A DNA stretch of 58,651 nucleotides, taken from Smittium mucronatum (taxonomy: Eukaryota; Kickxellomycota; Harpellomycetes; Harpellales; Legeriomycetaceae). The translations under genes and the position numbers were made by a program. Position 1 is the first letter of the stretch. Each line of letters starts with the position of its first letter. The notes below the pieces were generated by a model. It was given only the letters and a program-made list of their open reading frames with translations. It did no database searches and had not been told where the DNA came from. Of this stretch, positions 1-12,395 are shown one piece after another. The stretch covers positions 17,799 to 76,449 of the forward strand of contig LSSL01001125.1 of the NCBI GenBank assembly GCA_001953115.1, given 5' to 3'.

Positions 1-70
1 CTTGACCCTTGACCCTTGACCCTTGACCCTTGACCCTTGACCCTTGACCCTTGACCCTTGACCCTTGACC
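1..70. repeat. Telomere-like tandem repeat (CTTGACC)x10
   Basis: Ten uninterrupted, identical 7-bp units begin at the first base of the window and stop abruptly at base 70, where A+T-rich DNA starts. Read on the other strand the unit is TCAAGGG, so the G-rich strand runs 5' to 3' toward the left edge. That is the orientation of a telomere at a left chromosome end. The unit differs from the common fungal TTAGGG but keeps the GGG core. I infer a variant telomere, or an interstitial or subtelomeric satellite cut by the window edge. No other tandem block of this unit was seen in the window. Confidence 0.55.
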
Positions 71-194
71 TCTTAATAATATATGAAATAATGTGTAAAC
101 AATCCTACATAGGAGGCAATATATCAAGAGATTTTTTGAGAAAATTAAAAACTAAGCAGGAATTAAACCTCCTTATGCCCCAAAATTAGACGGA

Positions 195-234
195 GCCGTG
201 AGCCGTTACCATACTTTCACGGCCAGTATGGTAA
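195..234. other. Foldback with possible pseudoknot
   Basis: TTACCATACT (206-215) and AGTATGGTAA (225-234) form a perfect 10-bp stem around a 9-nt loop. The loop contains TCACGGC (217-223), the exact reverse complement of GCCGTGA just upstream (195-201), so a second 7-bp helix could form as a pseudoknot or as an alternative fold. The stretch is clearly more G+C-rich than its surroundings. I do not recognise it as a known RNA family; it may be a transposon end or an untranslated structured region. Confidence 0.4.
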
Positions 235-456
235 TTTACTTTTGGGAAAAGCCAGAAATTTTCCGCCTTGAAATATATAGGATCGTTTTCATTTGAACAC
301 TCCTTATCAACCTAGCTATTAAATTGTTTTATTCCCTAATGATTTCTAAATCTGATACACTCAAAATTTAAGGACTGTTTGACGAAAAATTCAGAAAGAA
401 ATTACTATACCCCAATCATAAAATATGAGCCCATAGTATGATCAGTAAATTTAGAT

Positions 457-601
457 ATGACTAAAGAATCGTAACAGCATATGCTATGGATATTCATAGC
501 CTTTGAAAAGATATTGGGTACGAATAAATGGATCTATCTGATTAATTAAAAATTGGACTTAACGAAAACATAATGGGACTTTTAATGGTGACAGAACCAC
601 C
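457..601 (+). pseudogene. Possible reverse-transcriptase motif-A remnant
   Basis: One plus-strand frame, interrupted by three stops (TGA, TAA, TAA), reads like the palm motif-A region of a non-LTR reverse transcriptase: AYAMDIHSL, then DIGYE, then LKIGLNENIMGLLM. In the family, an aspartate-led motif is followed by a hydrophobic helix and a Gly-rich turn. The match is by eye to the general pattern only. Flanking sequence does not give a longer readable frame. If real, it is a decayed LINE different from the copies at 1.5-3.2 kb and 30-42 kb. Confidence 0.3.
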
Positions 602-1448
602 AAAAAGTCTTGAATAATTCATAATTTTAACATAAATGTTGACAATAGAGTTACATCTAGAGCTTCTATCTGCTAAGGAAAAAAAAAAGAGTAAAATTTA
701 CCCATTACACTTCACCAACCCTCAGGATACACTAGATCATACACTAGTCTTCAAAACCAGACAAGAGGCCAAAAAAACAATTCAATACCCAATTTAAAAA
801 ACATATGCAAGTAAATACACCAAAGAAAACAGAAAACATCAGATCCCGCCTCAGAGATCCTTTAACACATATGGAAAAGAACCTTAGTTACTGAAAGAGA
901 TTTTTTTATATACTGTGGCAAATCAGGAAATATGGTAAAGTAAACCTCTAAAAAAATGCTCAGGGTAACACTTGAACCCAAAAAAAATCGAAATTTGCTG
1001 ATAGGTTTATATAAGAAGTTATATTTTAGTACATCAAAAGGGAAAACCCGTTTTTTTTCATAATAAAAAATTATTATGAAATTCAAAAATTTCTCGAAAA
1101 AATTAAATTTCTGGTCAATTCTGGGGCTTCAGAAAACATTTCAGACAATTTTCCGCGATATAAAACGGAATTAAAAAAAACCTACATCCATTCCCATGAC
1201 TTTTACCACAATCTATGAAAGTATAATACTAATTAAAGACATAAAGGACAAATTTGATAGCACTTTAATAAAAATAATCCTATAAAATACACGGAAACGA
1301 TATAAATATACCTTAAAAAAGTCTAAAAACTCCTGCTTTACTCTAACTACTGCTTCTAAAAAAAAAAATCCAAAAATAGTTTGTATTTTTTTTTTACGGA
1401 AAATTTATTTTAAAGTTTATAAAAAGTTATAAAAACTAGTACAAAAAA
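602..1448. other. A+T-rich DNA, no gene seen
   Basis: Very A+T-rich sequence with short homopolymers. The longest open frame on the minus strand (862-1086) has low-complexity composition and no recognisable motif, so I regard it as chance. Confidence 0.6.
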
Positions 1449-1464
1449 ATTAAAAAAGTGAGAA
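1449..1464. repeat. Target-site duplication, left copy (LINE copy 1)
   Basis: ATTAAAAAAGTGAGAA here is repeated exactly at 3196-3211. The pair brackets the truncated LINE. A 16-bp duplication is typical of target-primed reverse transcription, although half of the word is A-rich. Confidence 0.6.
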
Positions 1465-3195
1465 CTTTTCAAAAAAAGTTCACCCTACTCCCCTCTGCCG
1501 CTCTAGCAGCTCCATACTTCGAGGGTATTGGTTCAAGAGGGCTGGAAATCACTTAAACTCTGGAGCTTAAGTGTTCGTGGAGCGCGAATTCCAATCAGAA
1601 ATTTGGCTGTTTCCAACTAAAATTTAAAATCGGTGGTTTCAGCTTGTAGCTGACTTAAATTTTGTTTAGAATCCCCCCCAAAGGAGTTTTTCAACTACCC
1701 TCAACCGGGATTCATTGAAATTAGAAAGTTGATTTTTTATTTCTGAGCGGATCGGTGCAGGTATATACCTGCCGATAGTCTCATTTCACTGTATGTATTA
1801 TCGAGAGCAAATTAATAAGATGTGGTCGACAGTTTCAGACACATCGATTTTACAAAAGGGACATTTTTTTTTAAATTTTTCATCTAAAATTTTCATATTT
1901 GGTAGTCTCTGGACAGTCCGGAAGGTGCCCATTCGCATTTTTCCGATGTCCTGGAGGCTAAGTTTCAGGTTAGGGTACAGTATCTGAAGATTAATCCAGT
2001 TTCATTTTCCACTGATTTTTCGTTCCACCTTCCACTGGTGGATTTTAGATAGGTTATTTTTATTTTTCTATTCGACTATGGTGATTTTTGTTTCACCTTT
2101 TGAATTTTGAACACAAATTTTTTTTATCCATCTTGCACTGCCGGTCACCCTTGGAGGCTATTCTGGACTTTATGGGCGAATTAATTAGGCCGGCTATCCA
2201 AGTTTTTAAGCTTGATCATTTGTGATACACTCTCTCTCGAGCAGTGCTGGTTTTTAAGAAAACAGATTTTATCCCCAGCTCGGTTCTGACCCACTCCATG
2301 TCGGCAGACTTATCAAAATTTGCAACCACTCTTATGGATTTGTCGATTTTGGCCTGGATTGGCTTGACTCTGGCTTCATTAATGCCAAAGGTCTCGCCTC
2401 CGTAACAGCAAATAGGTATTAGAACCGAATTTATGAATTTTATTTTTAGGTTAACATACGTCACTACGTTTCAAGAAGCTATACGAAGCGTAGAATGCCT
2501 TTCTGGCCTTTAATTTATTGTTTTTGATGGTCCCAGAAACATCACATTTATAGTTCATAATATAACCCAAATATGTTTACTGATCAGTTTTTGGGACATT
2601 TTGGTCTTTTAATATCAAATCGGTCAATTGTGGACCGGTGAAATTCATTTCACCGCACTTGGATGCATTCACAGTCATTTCCAATTTTTTCGACCAATTA
2701 GTTACTTGATTTAATGCAATTTGCATATCAGACTCTTATTCGGCCAATAGCACGGCATCATCGGTAAAAAGCAGCCCAGGTATCCTAGAGGTGATTCCAG
2801 GGACATATACACTTTTAATACCCTTGAAAAGATAGTTAATATAAAAATCAAATAGTGTTGGCGATTCTGGACTGCCCTGTCGTAGCCCACATAGATATTC
2901 AGTAGGTTTGCTGACATATTGTTCAATTCTGACAGCTATTTTCGGTGACCTGTACAGGCCCCATATAGCGTTGAGTAACTTTCCGCCAATCCCAATGGCC
3001 TTCCAAAAATAGACTGGAATACTAAAAAAAAAATTCTTAATTCTGCTCCGAAAATTGTACGTCTTAAGAAAAATTATATTTTACTGTAAATTCCCCATGT
3101 GGAAATACTGACACTGAAGAGGAGCTGATGGACGAAAATATGGTGAGTTTTCAAAAAAATTACAAATTTGGCTACTAAGAAAGGGGATAAAAACG
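1465..3195 (-). mobile_element. 5'-truncated LINE-type retrotransposon, copy 1
   Basis: About 1.7 kb, bracketed by an exact 16-bp duplication. On the minus strand it carries the second half of a non-LTR reverse transcriptase followed by its C-terminal region. It is homologous along its length to the left part of the larger copy at 30.1-42.0 kb; shared landmarks include the 3' end near CTCTAGCA, the TTTCAGCTT stretch and the RT region. Upstream parts (ORF1, endonuclease, RT fingers) are absent, as expected from 5' truncation. The stretch 3010-3195 has no counterpart I could align, so the exact 5' junction is uncertain. Confidence 0.75.
1783..3006 (-). pseudogene. LINE reverse transcriptase, C-terminal half (broken)
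   Basis: Reading the minus strand from about 3006 downward, one largely constant frame gives KAIGIGGKLLNAIWGLYRSP, then LCGLRQGSPESPTLFDFYI (RT motif B region), then GLLFTDDAVLLAE. FTDD is the catalytic motif C; the usual form is YADD. Next comes the thumb, including NWSKKLEMTVNASKCGEM. After a further open stretch (2464-2216, including a YGGETFG block), the frame reaches CPFCKIDVSETVDHILLIC near 1815-1871, a CX2CX9HX4C cluster of the kind that ends many LINE ORF2 proteins. In-frame stops (for example TAA right after the LLAE block, and just before 2216) show it is dead. The catalytic Asp pair is still present. Confidence 0.75.
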
Positions 3196-3211
3196 ATTAA
3201 AAAAGTGAGAA
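3196..3211. repeat. Target-site duplication, right copy (LINE copy 1)
   Basis: Exact 16-bp repeat of 1449-1464, marking the other border of the truncated LINE. Confidence 0.6.
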
Positions 3212-3334
3212 GCTTGCCCGAAATTATTGAGTGCAAGAGCTCCTATTTCAAAATTGCTCGTACGTTTTCGTTGAACTAGCTAAGCTGTTCAGTATTTGGT
3301 CTTTTATAACCTTCTGGTATCCCTTGCGATCCAT
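3206..3334 (-). pseudogene. Possible coding remnant beside LINE copy 1
   Basis: A minus-strand ATG at 3334-3332 opens a frame beginning MDRKGYQKVIKDQILNSLAS and running 28 codons to a TGA. It continues in the same frame through one more stop toward the LINE junction. Base composition is much less A+T-rich than the flanks, and the amino-acid mix (charged, amphipathic) looks protein-like. I do not recognise the family. It may be the N-terminus of an older element in which LINE copy 1 landed. Confidence 0.25.
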
Positions 3335-4394
3335 TTTTTAGTAGATCCGTTTAATTTTTCATTTCAACAATAATAAAATGGCAATAAAAGTATAAACCGA
3401 ACTTCCAAAAATACCTGAAAATAATAAAAATAAATTAATATTAACATTCAAAAAATTAAATATTTAAGTTTATTACAAGGTAACATTATGAATTCATTAG
3501 ATAAAAAAAGTCATATAGTCAAAATATACGGCTACTATAATAAATTGAGAAAATTATGAAATACTAGAAATTAATCGATCTTGGAGAGAGAATAATTATA
3601 GTAATATTAAGGCGAATAAAAATAGGGGTAATAAAAATATAAAAGAATTTTCTACTAAAAAATGTGAGATATAAAAAAAACATCATAAATTTTTTCTACA
3701 GCTACCTTATTAAAAATGAGAAAACTTGTGTATAAATGATATTAATTGAGGATTTCAAAATAGTGGAGGAAGAAATTGAGTAAAGCACCCCCCCCTCCCC
3801 ACCAACCACCAAGGTCCAAAGAAAATAAAATAATAGTGAATTCTAAACCAAAAAAATTAATGATCTCATTTATTCACAATAAAATATAATATAAATTCAG
3901 AAATAAAAATCCAGAATATACCATATTGTACTTACAAATAAATTTTTATAGAAAATTTTTAGGCCAATATAGAAGAAACGGGTATACCAGGCTATAAAAA
4001 ATTTCAGCTAAGTAAATTACTGGATAGAGGGAATAAAACAAAATAAAGATAACCGGAAACTGAATTTGTTTTATTTAGATAAAGAATACCCAAAAAATTA
4101 GAATCAACCTGAACGCAATATAATTTGATAAGCATATAAATGACTGGGTTGACTTTAGAAGATAATATTAACAAATTTCGATCAAATTATCCAAAAAAAC
4201 CTTGCCTAAGTCGAAATTATAGACATAGAAATAATAAATAAAACGAAAAGTGGACTATCAAAAAAAGGAAATGATAGCTGATTTTCATTTCAGCAAAAAT
4301 ATTTGGAAATAAAAAAATCAATAATATAAAGAGTTCAAAAAATGGCTAAAAAAACAGAAATATAGCTTTTTAGTTAGAGGACCAATTTTAAAGA

Positions 4395-4431
4395 TATAAA
4401 AGAATAAAAGAATAAAAGAATAAAAGAATAA
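4395..4431. repeat. Microsatellite, 8-bp unit AGAATAAA
   Basis: About four and a half tandem copies of an AAAAGAAT/AGAATAAA unit followed by a T-run. Simple-sequence repeat with no further information. Confidence 0.8.
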
Positions 4432-5364
4432 TTTTTTTTTAAAATGTAATTAGATAAATATGTAACTCTATATGGGGTCTTTATGACTAAAATGGCATTT
4501 AAAACGGAATGAAATTTTATAGATGCATTAGGGATATAATATAAAAATTATTGATAATGAAAAAATATTTAGTTTAAATTAGTACTTAATTTTAGAAAAA
4601 TTTCAAAAAGAAGTGAAATTAACATAATATAATCGTTGGAAGAAGTTATATTTATCAAAGAAATATAGAAAGAGATCAATAAAATATAATTAAAAAACTA
4701 ATCTTTAGGCCCAGACTGGTTGTTTTTCGGATTTTATGTAAAAAATTTCTAAACTTTAATTGAGCTGAACAGATAATTTTTTTTAATTCGGTTGACGTGG
4801 GATCAATTATATACCTATTATCAAAAGAAAAACACCAATTACCTAAATAATTACATGAAAATAGCATTAAAAAATATATACTAAAAATGAATAATAAAAT
4901 GCCACTTTAGAGACTCCAGAAAATACTTGGGGGCATTATATGTACTAATAAGTCAAGATTTCTAAAGGATAGTAATACATTAGAGAAACTATTTGTGACA
5001 AATTTATTAATAGACAAGTCTATAGTGGAGTAAAAAAAAAGAAGCTATCAGTTAACACTAGATGATTAAAAGTAATAAAAAAGATTAAACTGGGAGTTTT
5101 ATTCAAATTTAAAATGAAATTCGGATTGGGAGAAGTATTTATAAAAATAATTGATTTTTTTTGTAACTAATCAAAAATTATAATAAAAAAAATGAAGTTT
5201 TTACCTAGTCAATAATTTCAAGAAGCTACCTGAAAAAAGATCCTATATCATCATTTTTAATAATATAACTTTGAGCCACTAGCACTATCTCCAATAAAGA
5301 TCTAAAAGTTGTAACTATATTTCAGCTCAGACTTTAGACCATTGGTATTGTCATGAATGGAGCT

Positions 5365-5390
5365 TTCTAGAATTTCTAGAATGTTCCGAA
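5365..5390. other. Tandem TTCnnGAA-like motifs (heat-shock-element look-alike)
   Basis: TTCTAGAA (5365-5372), TTCTAGAA (5374-5381) and TTCCGAA (5384-5390) lie in a row with 9-bp periodicity. Heat-shock factor sites are alternating GAA/TTC units with 5-bp spacing. Here the spacing slips by one base between the 8-mers, and no gene lies nearby, so a regulatory role is doubtful. Confidence 0.2.
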
Positions 5391-5991
5391 ATATTCAGAT
5401 ATTATCAGCAGCAATTTTCTAATATTTTAAGAAACTTTCTAGAGCATCTCCGAAATTTCTTATCGATTTTCAATTTTTCTTACTTAATAATTTTAAATTT
5501 TCAGTTAAAAATTTAATTATAGATAAAAATTTTATTTTTGGTTACCAATCAAGTTTAATTAGTAATCAAAAAAAATATTTCTATAGCTTTCTTTTTAGTT
5601 TATTCCGTAGTTTTTCTTTGAGTTTTATGACCTAAAACCAAAAAACGTAAAAAATATAAAATGTTACATTTTTCCTGTCTTGTATTCGACATCTTGTATC
5701 TTTTATACTTTCCAATAGTAATATATAAATAACTTTATAGTAAATATAACTTTTAACTTCACTTTACTTGCACTCTTGTAACCCAGATCTTGACAGGTAT
5801 ACAGAATGTTCCGATTATTTTAATTACATGAATAGAATAAAGGTTACTAAAAGAAGCTTTTCAAAAATTTCATTCTTTAGTATTTAAATTCGAAATTTCT
5901 AGAAAAAAAACAAACCAAATAAAAATAAATAACCCAAAAAACCCAGCTAAAAAATTTCGAATAAAGGGGAAAATAGTAGCTTTTAAATAAC

Positions 5992-6010
5992 GGGTAATAC
6001 AGTATTACCC
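5992..6010. repeat. Perfect 19-bp palindrome
   Basis: GGGTAATAC and GTATTACCC flank a single central A. A perfect 9-bp inverted repeat in A+T-rich DNA; possible hairpin or relic of a transposon end. No coding context. Confidence 0.6.
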
Positions 6011-7450
6011 AAAAAGAATAAATATATTTTACGAAAAAAAATCATTGAGCAAAAAATACTAGGGGGCATATCAAATTGAAAAAAAGGTATTCCTACCAAA
6101 AAAAGAAAAATTCTTTGAAAAACATCACCCCCCTCTCAAAAATAACGTATTCAGTCCATATCGCACAATCCAAAAAATAAAGTATCGAAAAGAATAAAAG
6201 GAGATATACGGTTTAAAAAAATATATAATAAATTTTCATCCCTATAACTTAATTTTATTTAGTTGTGATGTGACAAATTAATTTAGAATCACAATCCAAA
6301 ACTCTATCGATCAATTTAATTTTTTTTTATTAAACAGATATGATATATTATGGGTAGATTATGCGATTCGTAAATTAGTATAAATATCAAAAAAAATGGT
6401 TTGGTGGGAATAATCTATTTGAAATAATTCTACCTGAAAAGTTCTCCAATCCCAAAAAAAAAAACTTGTAAAATTAGAAAAAAACCATGAAGTATCTCAA
6501 AAATATTACTCAACTTCAAATAAAATGTATGAATTACTAGAAATTCGAGAACTTGAAAAAAAATTAATATTAAGATCCAAATTAATTTAAAACAAATATA
6601 GTTCAATAATAAGAAAGTAATATGGATAAGAATATAATATTTCACTGATTTCCAGAGAATAATAGGTGCATTTAGACTAACACATGAAAAAAAAGATATC
6701 TAAAAATAAATTTAAATAAAGAAAAGTCTCTATAAAAGTAGAAAATGATGAATAAAAATAATTTTTTGGATAAAATTTATAAAAAACAGTGGAAAATTTC
6801 AAAATATTGCATAAAAATATTTGGGACTAAAATAAAAACTTCAGCAAGATAAATGGAGGCGGAATCTGTATAATCTCAAATTCAAATAAACTGAGGAAAT
6901 TATTATGCAAACAAATATAATTTTTCTAGCTTAAAGCGCACATTATCAACATCAAACTGAAAATATAGATACGTTTATGGCTTTTTTTCACGAAAAAATA
7001 GTGACAAGAGAAATTGTGCAAATCTATATTAAAGGGGTAATTGAATGTCGGCAAAGAAGTAAGATCTGTAACACCAAAAAGAAAAATACAAAAAAAAATA
7101 CTTGGTTTGCAATAAAATAATTTTTTTTTTTGAAATTGTAAACTGCTTCATCAAAATTTAGTCAAAAACCGAATGGAAAATTGGAAGGGTCAATCTGGAT
7201 TTCATATATGATTTCATGATACAAGTAGATGACTTATTACCAAAAAATAAAATATTACGTTTTAGAGAAATGTGAAAAATCAATACAGTAAGTTCAGAAT
7301 ATGCCCTAAAAAACACAGTAATCCCAGAAACAGGAATATTTATCGGATGGATCGACTAGTTGAAAAAAATTAACAAATAAATTCTGATGTTAAAATATGA
7401 GGAAAAGATGGATGGAAATAAAAAATGATTCTTTTTCAATCCATGAGCGT

Positions 7451-7462
7451 GGGGGGGGGGGG
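7451..7462. repeat. Poly-G run (12)
   Basis: Twelve consecutive G followed by TTAAAAAT in an otherwise A/T-dominated stretch. A similar run followed by TTAAGAAT occurs at 18680. Confidence 0.9.
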
Positions 7463-10400
7463 TTAAAAATTTAAATACCACAAGATATGCGTCCGCAAAT
7501 ACATTTTTTTTAGAAATTCTACTAAAATGAATAAATTATTAAACTTTTAAAAAATATATTTAAGCTTTAAATAATTTTATAATAAACATATAATCATTAT
7601 TGCTTTAGAATTACATAAAAAAATATTATTGATAAATTGAAGTATACAGATGATAAAAAAGTATTATAAACTGCATATATTTTATTAAGATTGAAAACAA
7701 GAAGAGTTTAAATTTTCATAATAATATATCCATAATTTAAAAAAAAACAAAAAAACGGTAAAATTCAATTCTGAATTCATTTTTATAGCTCAAAATTTCT
7801 TAGAGATAAAAAAGGGATGATAAGTATATTGTGTTTCGTTTCATTTTTTTGGTAATCAATTTTTCGATATATAAAGTTAACTTATAATTTTTTTCTCATA
7901 TCCAGAGAAATGATTGTGCTTGTAAGCCTTATTTAAAAATTCTAATAACTATTAATTTATTTTATTCAGTTGAAAAGTTTTTTTGGAGGGGTTAGGTGGG
8001 ATAAGAGGCAATTTATACTCTAATAAAACTTTCCTGTTAGAAAATATTAGATAAAAGCTTTTTTTATCAATTTATTATTTTTTTTTCTGTGTTCTAAATG
8101 TTAGATTTCCTTATAAAATATAGTTAATATTTTTTTCATTTCTGATTTACAATAAATTTGAAGAAAGTCATTTTTAAAATTTATTTATCCACAAAATTGG
8201 CTAATTGATCAAAAGTTTAAACTATTGGATATAAAATTTTATCTCCTAGAGATCGGGTTTCCAGAAAAATGATTGCTCATATAAAAATAGCAGTGCATTT
8301 TTAATTGGAGCTCCATGTTATGTTTTAAAAAATAGGATATAATTTTTTACAATATAAATATATAATCACCTCCAATCTGAAAGGAAAAAAATATAAAATC
8401 GTTATAAGATAAATTTTTCCTAAAAAACAAAATCTAAAAATAAAAATAAATCGAAACTTTTTAATTATTTTAAATTTCATTATTCAAACGATTTTTGAAA
8501 ACTATGGGCCACAATAACACTCAAAAGTTTGAAAAAAAAAGAAAAATACTATAAAGAAACCATTATTACGGATGAGAAGTCATCCTAATCATAAATTTTT
8601 ATTTTTATATAAAATTTAGAAATTTATAAACTATCCTGTTGCAGTACTAATAACCAATTTTTTTCCTGAATTTTTTTCTCAAATTAAATCATGTAAATTA
8701 CCCATATTTTAATAGCATATGAGAGTTTTTTTTGGTGATAGAATATTCAAAAACAGATAGGGGTTTTTGTAATTATTGGGTTTCTTGGGGATATAATCAA
8801 ATTTTAATCGAAATTTCACCGATAATTTTTTTTATTTAATATCAACCAAAATTAGTTGATTATAAGAGTTAAAAAAATATGGATATATATTTTAGCTGCA
8901 CAATTTTCCAAAAAAAAAAACAGCTAATAAAAAATCACATTATTTAAAATTATAATTTATTTTTCAATAAAAAGTATTAATAAATAGACTTAATATTTTT
9001 TTGTAGAATTTGAAGGAAAAGGTTAAATTAAAGTTATGATGTCTTAAATAAACCAAAAGCTCTTATTTGAAATTAAAAAAATCTTAAATTGGAAGAACTT
9101 TGATTTAAAATTTTAATTTTAGCCAAACAAATGAAATTAATTGAAAACTAAATTAATTTTTTTAATCCTCATATAAAAGATGGAATAATTTTCATTAAAC
9201 TATATAACTTTCTTAAAACTAAACTTTTTAAATTTTTTTACTAATTTGGAAAAATTATTTATTAAAACATATTTTTTTATAAATAAAAATTTAGAGTAAT
9301 TTTAATAAACTTGATTGATAGAAATAATAGAAACATCTAATTATAAAATATATAAAAAATGTATATAGAAAAATGTTTGAAATATATGAGAATATGGTAA
9401 AAAATAATTTTGTGAAACTCTGCTAAGTATTGAATATTTTTATGACACTCTGGTCTCGATGTAAGTAGTTTAAAATAACTACTTTATTTTGATTAAAATT
9501 ACATATTAAGTGAATATTATATTATATTATATTGTGTTGGTTTGATTTTTAATTTTATCCAAAAACTCTATTTCTAATTTTTAAATATAAAAATTAAAAA
9601 TTTTAAAATCTAAACAAGTATTCACTATATTTTTAAAATTTAATTAATATATCGAAATTTAAATTTCATATATCTATTTTATTATAAGTTAGTGTCTGAG
9701 CTTGTCTCTATCTAAGTTTTGGAGTAAAAGAGTGGTATAATTATCCGATTATGTCAAATATGTGTATGAGCATATCTAAGTGTAATTTTGAGCATTAAGT
9801 ATGCGTACGGTTGTGTTTTGGCGTATAAATATTTGAATTTAGTTGAATTTAGTGTTTGTATCTATTTGGGTTTTTATTTTCTATTTGGATTTTAGTTTTT
9901 TAAAAATAGTCACTAGTGTTAACTAAAGCTTATGATGGATATTTTTTCAACGTATTTTTATAAAATTAAATAATTTTAAATTTATTTAACTTATATCACA
10001 TTAATTTTTACGATAATAATAATAATAAAAATAAAATCATAGTTATTTGTATTTTTTTAAGATAATTTATTTTTCATATTTTCCAATATTTTTTGATTTA
10101 TCATTTTTATGTATTTTGATGCTCTTAAAAATATGTACCTATTAAACCATCACTATTATTCATCTTTTTTTTATCTTTTTTTTGAAAAAATCTTAAAAAT
10201 TTATAAAAAAAAAACGAAAAAACATCTATTTAGAATAGTATTTATACCGATTGATCTTAGTGATAATAAAATATTAAAATATAACTTTTAATAATATTTT
10301 TCGGCTCTCCATCCAAATTTTTTTGATTTACTAACTTAATAGAAATAAGCCTTTGTAGGGGTTTTTCTTTAATATAAAAACAGACATGCGATTTTTTTTT

Positions 10401-12360
10401 TTTTCAGAAAATCATAGATTCATAAAACAAATATGATCTCTAAGACCCAGTTTCATTAAAAAATATAAAGATATTTTTGAAATTCTTTTTATGATAATAT
10501 TAAATGTTTAGAGTAAGACCAATAAAATCCTTTTTTATTCCAATCGAAATTTCACAGTCAATTTTCTCCTTATTAATCTCAATAATTAATAATTATCTGT
10601 GGTTATAATAAATTTTAATTTAGGGTTTGTTCTAAATTAAAATGTTTTATTTTATCTTTTTTGTTATTAAACTCATATATCATCTCGGTTTAACTAAAGA
10701 TGAATACTTGTGACTATTGAATATTTTTTGAATCCTCAAAAGTTGCATAAACCATAAATTATTGTGCGAAATTCTTCTAAACTGATTAAATTCATTTTTA
10801 ACGATCGTTTTCCTAAAAAATTTATCAATTTCAAGCCATAAATTTTTTTTTTGATAAACTAAACCAAATTAATTTAATCTAATATTATTTTTTTAAAGTT
10901 ATCGATACTAAGATTTTTTTCTCTAAAGTAAATCATAGACTTCTAATCGAATTATCAAAACTTAAATTATCCATAAATATGAACAAATATTATATATTTT
11001 GGAAATCAAGATTGATAAAGGGATGTATTTTTTTATTTTATATGTTTTAAACCTTTAATAATAAAATTACAGCCCCCATAAAAAATTTTGAAACCAGATT
11101 TTATGTGTGAAATATAAGACTGCGGTAAAAATCCCAGTTGATTTTTTGAAGTTATTAAAGCACTTAATCATCTATATTGTTAAAATATTATAAATATAAA
11201 TATAATCAAAATAACACCGTCTAGAGTATTTTTTCAGTTTTAATCAAAGATTTCAGTCATAAGTAAGCTTAAAAATATTGAAAACTTTGATTATTTTTAA
11301 TATAATAGATATTTTTTTTGTTTAATTTTAAATTAATTTTATTTTACCCAAATAAATTAAATCTCCATTTTTTTTTTAAAATTAAGATTAGAGAATTTAT
11401 TAATTAGATTTAGACATAATTTACTATGTTTTTTGCAATTTTTTCGTAATAAAACTTATCAAATACTACTTTGAAAATATGCTTGATATACTATGAGACT
11501 TAGCAGTGGTAAAAAACTAAAAGATATTTATTCGGTTTATTGAATTATTCAATCTTCAAATTTTTTTTTTTCATATACATCATTTTAGACCAAATTAAAC
11601 TAAATAATTTACATATTACTAGCAAAAATAAAATATCTGTTTAAATATGAAGGTGTTATCTGGAGTACATTCAATAAAACTAGCTAACCCATGCAATTCA
11701 ATTTCAATACCAGTATCAAAAATTATGTTATTTATCATTATAAATTGCTGTATCGTGCAAAATAATTTTCTAATTTTGCCAATATAAATATAACTGTTAT
11801 TTAAACTTAAATTTGTTATATCAGGAATTTATCTTGAGGTTTAACTAAATCTTTTTATGACTTAATCAGAATAATGTTGATTTTTCGTTGATTAGTCATA
11901 ATGAGATTTAATATCAAAAAATTTATTACGATTATACAATATTGTATTTATTTGAAAAAAAGCACATTTAAATGAAAAAAATTTTTCCCCTAAACTAAAT
12001 CCTGTATTTTTTATGCGGTAAAAATTGAAAAAAATAAAAATTTGTTGAAATCCTTTATATATAAATACCCTAAAAAATAAAAATTTTAATGAGGTTTCTA
12101 TAATTTTTTTTTCAACTTCCTAGATGGATATTCTTCACAAAATGTCCCAAAAAACTTTTTCGAATAACAAATGTTGGTTTTTTATGCCATAAACATAGTT
12201 ATATTAGTCGATAAAATTTTTTTGCCTTTCACTGTAGATAGTAAATCTTCCTAAAACTTATATATATATATATTCTGACAAGAAAGAATTCAGAAAATTA
12301 GAATAAAGAAATAAGCAAAGAAAGGAATGAATGAATTAATGAACAAAAGTATAATTTTTT

Positions 12361-12395
12361 TTTAAAAATTAAAAATTAAAAATTAAAAATTAAAA
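12361..12395. repeat. Microsatellite, AAAAATT unit
   Basis: About four and a half tandem copies of a 7-bp AAAAATT unit ending in an A-run. Simple-sequence repeat. Confidence 0.75.

Noticed and set aside
1793..1987. Plus-strand open frames 1793-1987 and 30509-30715 that resemble each other
   Set aside because: They are antisense to the C-terminal region of the LINE and are similar only because the two LINE copies are homologous.
2711..2926. Open minus-strand frame of 71 codons
   Set aside because: The real reverse-transcriptase frame is the neighbouring one (LRQGSPESPTLF, FTDDAV); this one is a shadow. The 31366-31587 frame is its counterpart in copy 2.
3101..3152. A possible exon end (GACACTGAAGAGG... 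followed by GTGAGT)
   Set aside because: A lone donor-like word with no frame or acceptor to support it, lying within the LINE copy 1 duplication borders.
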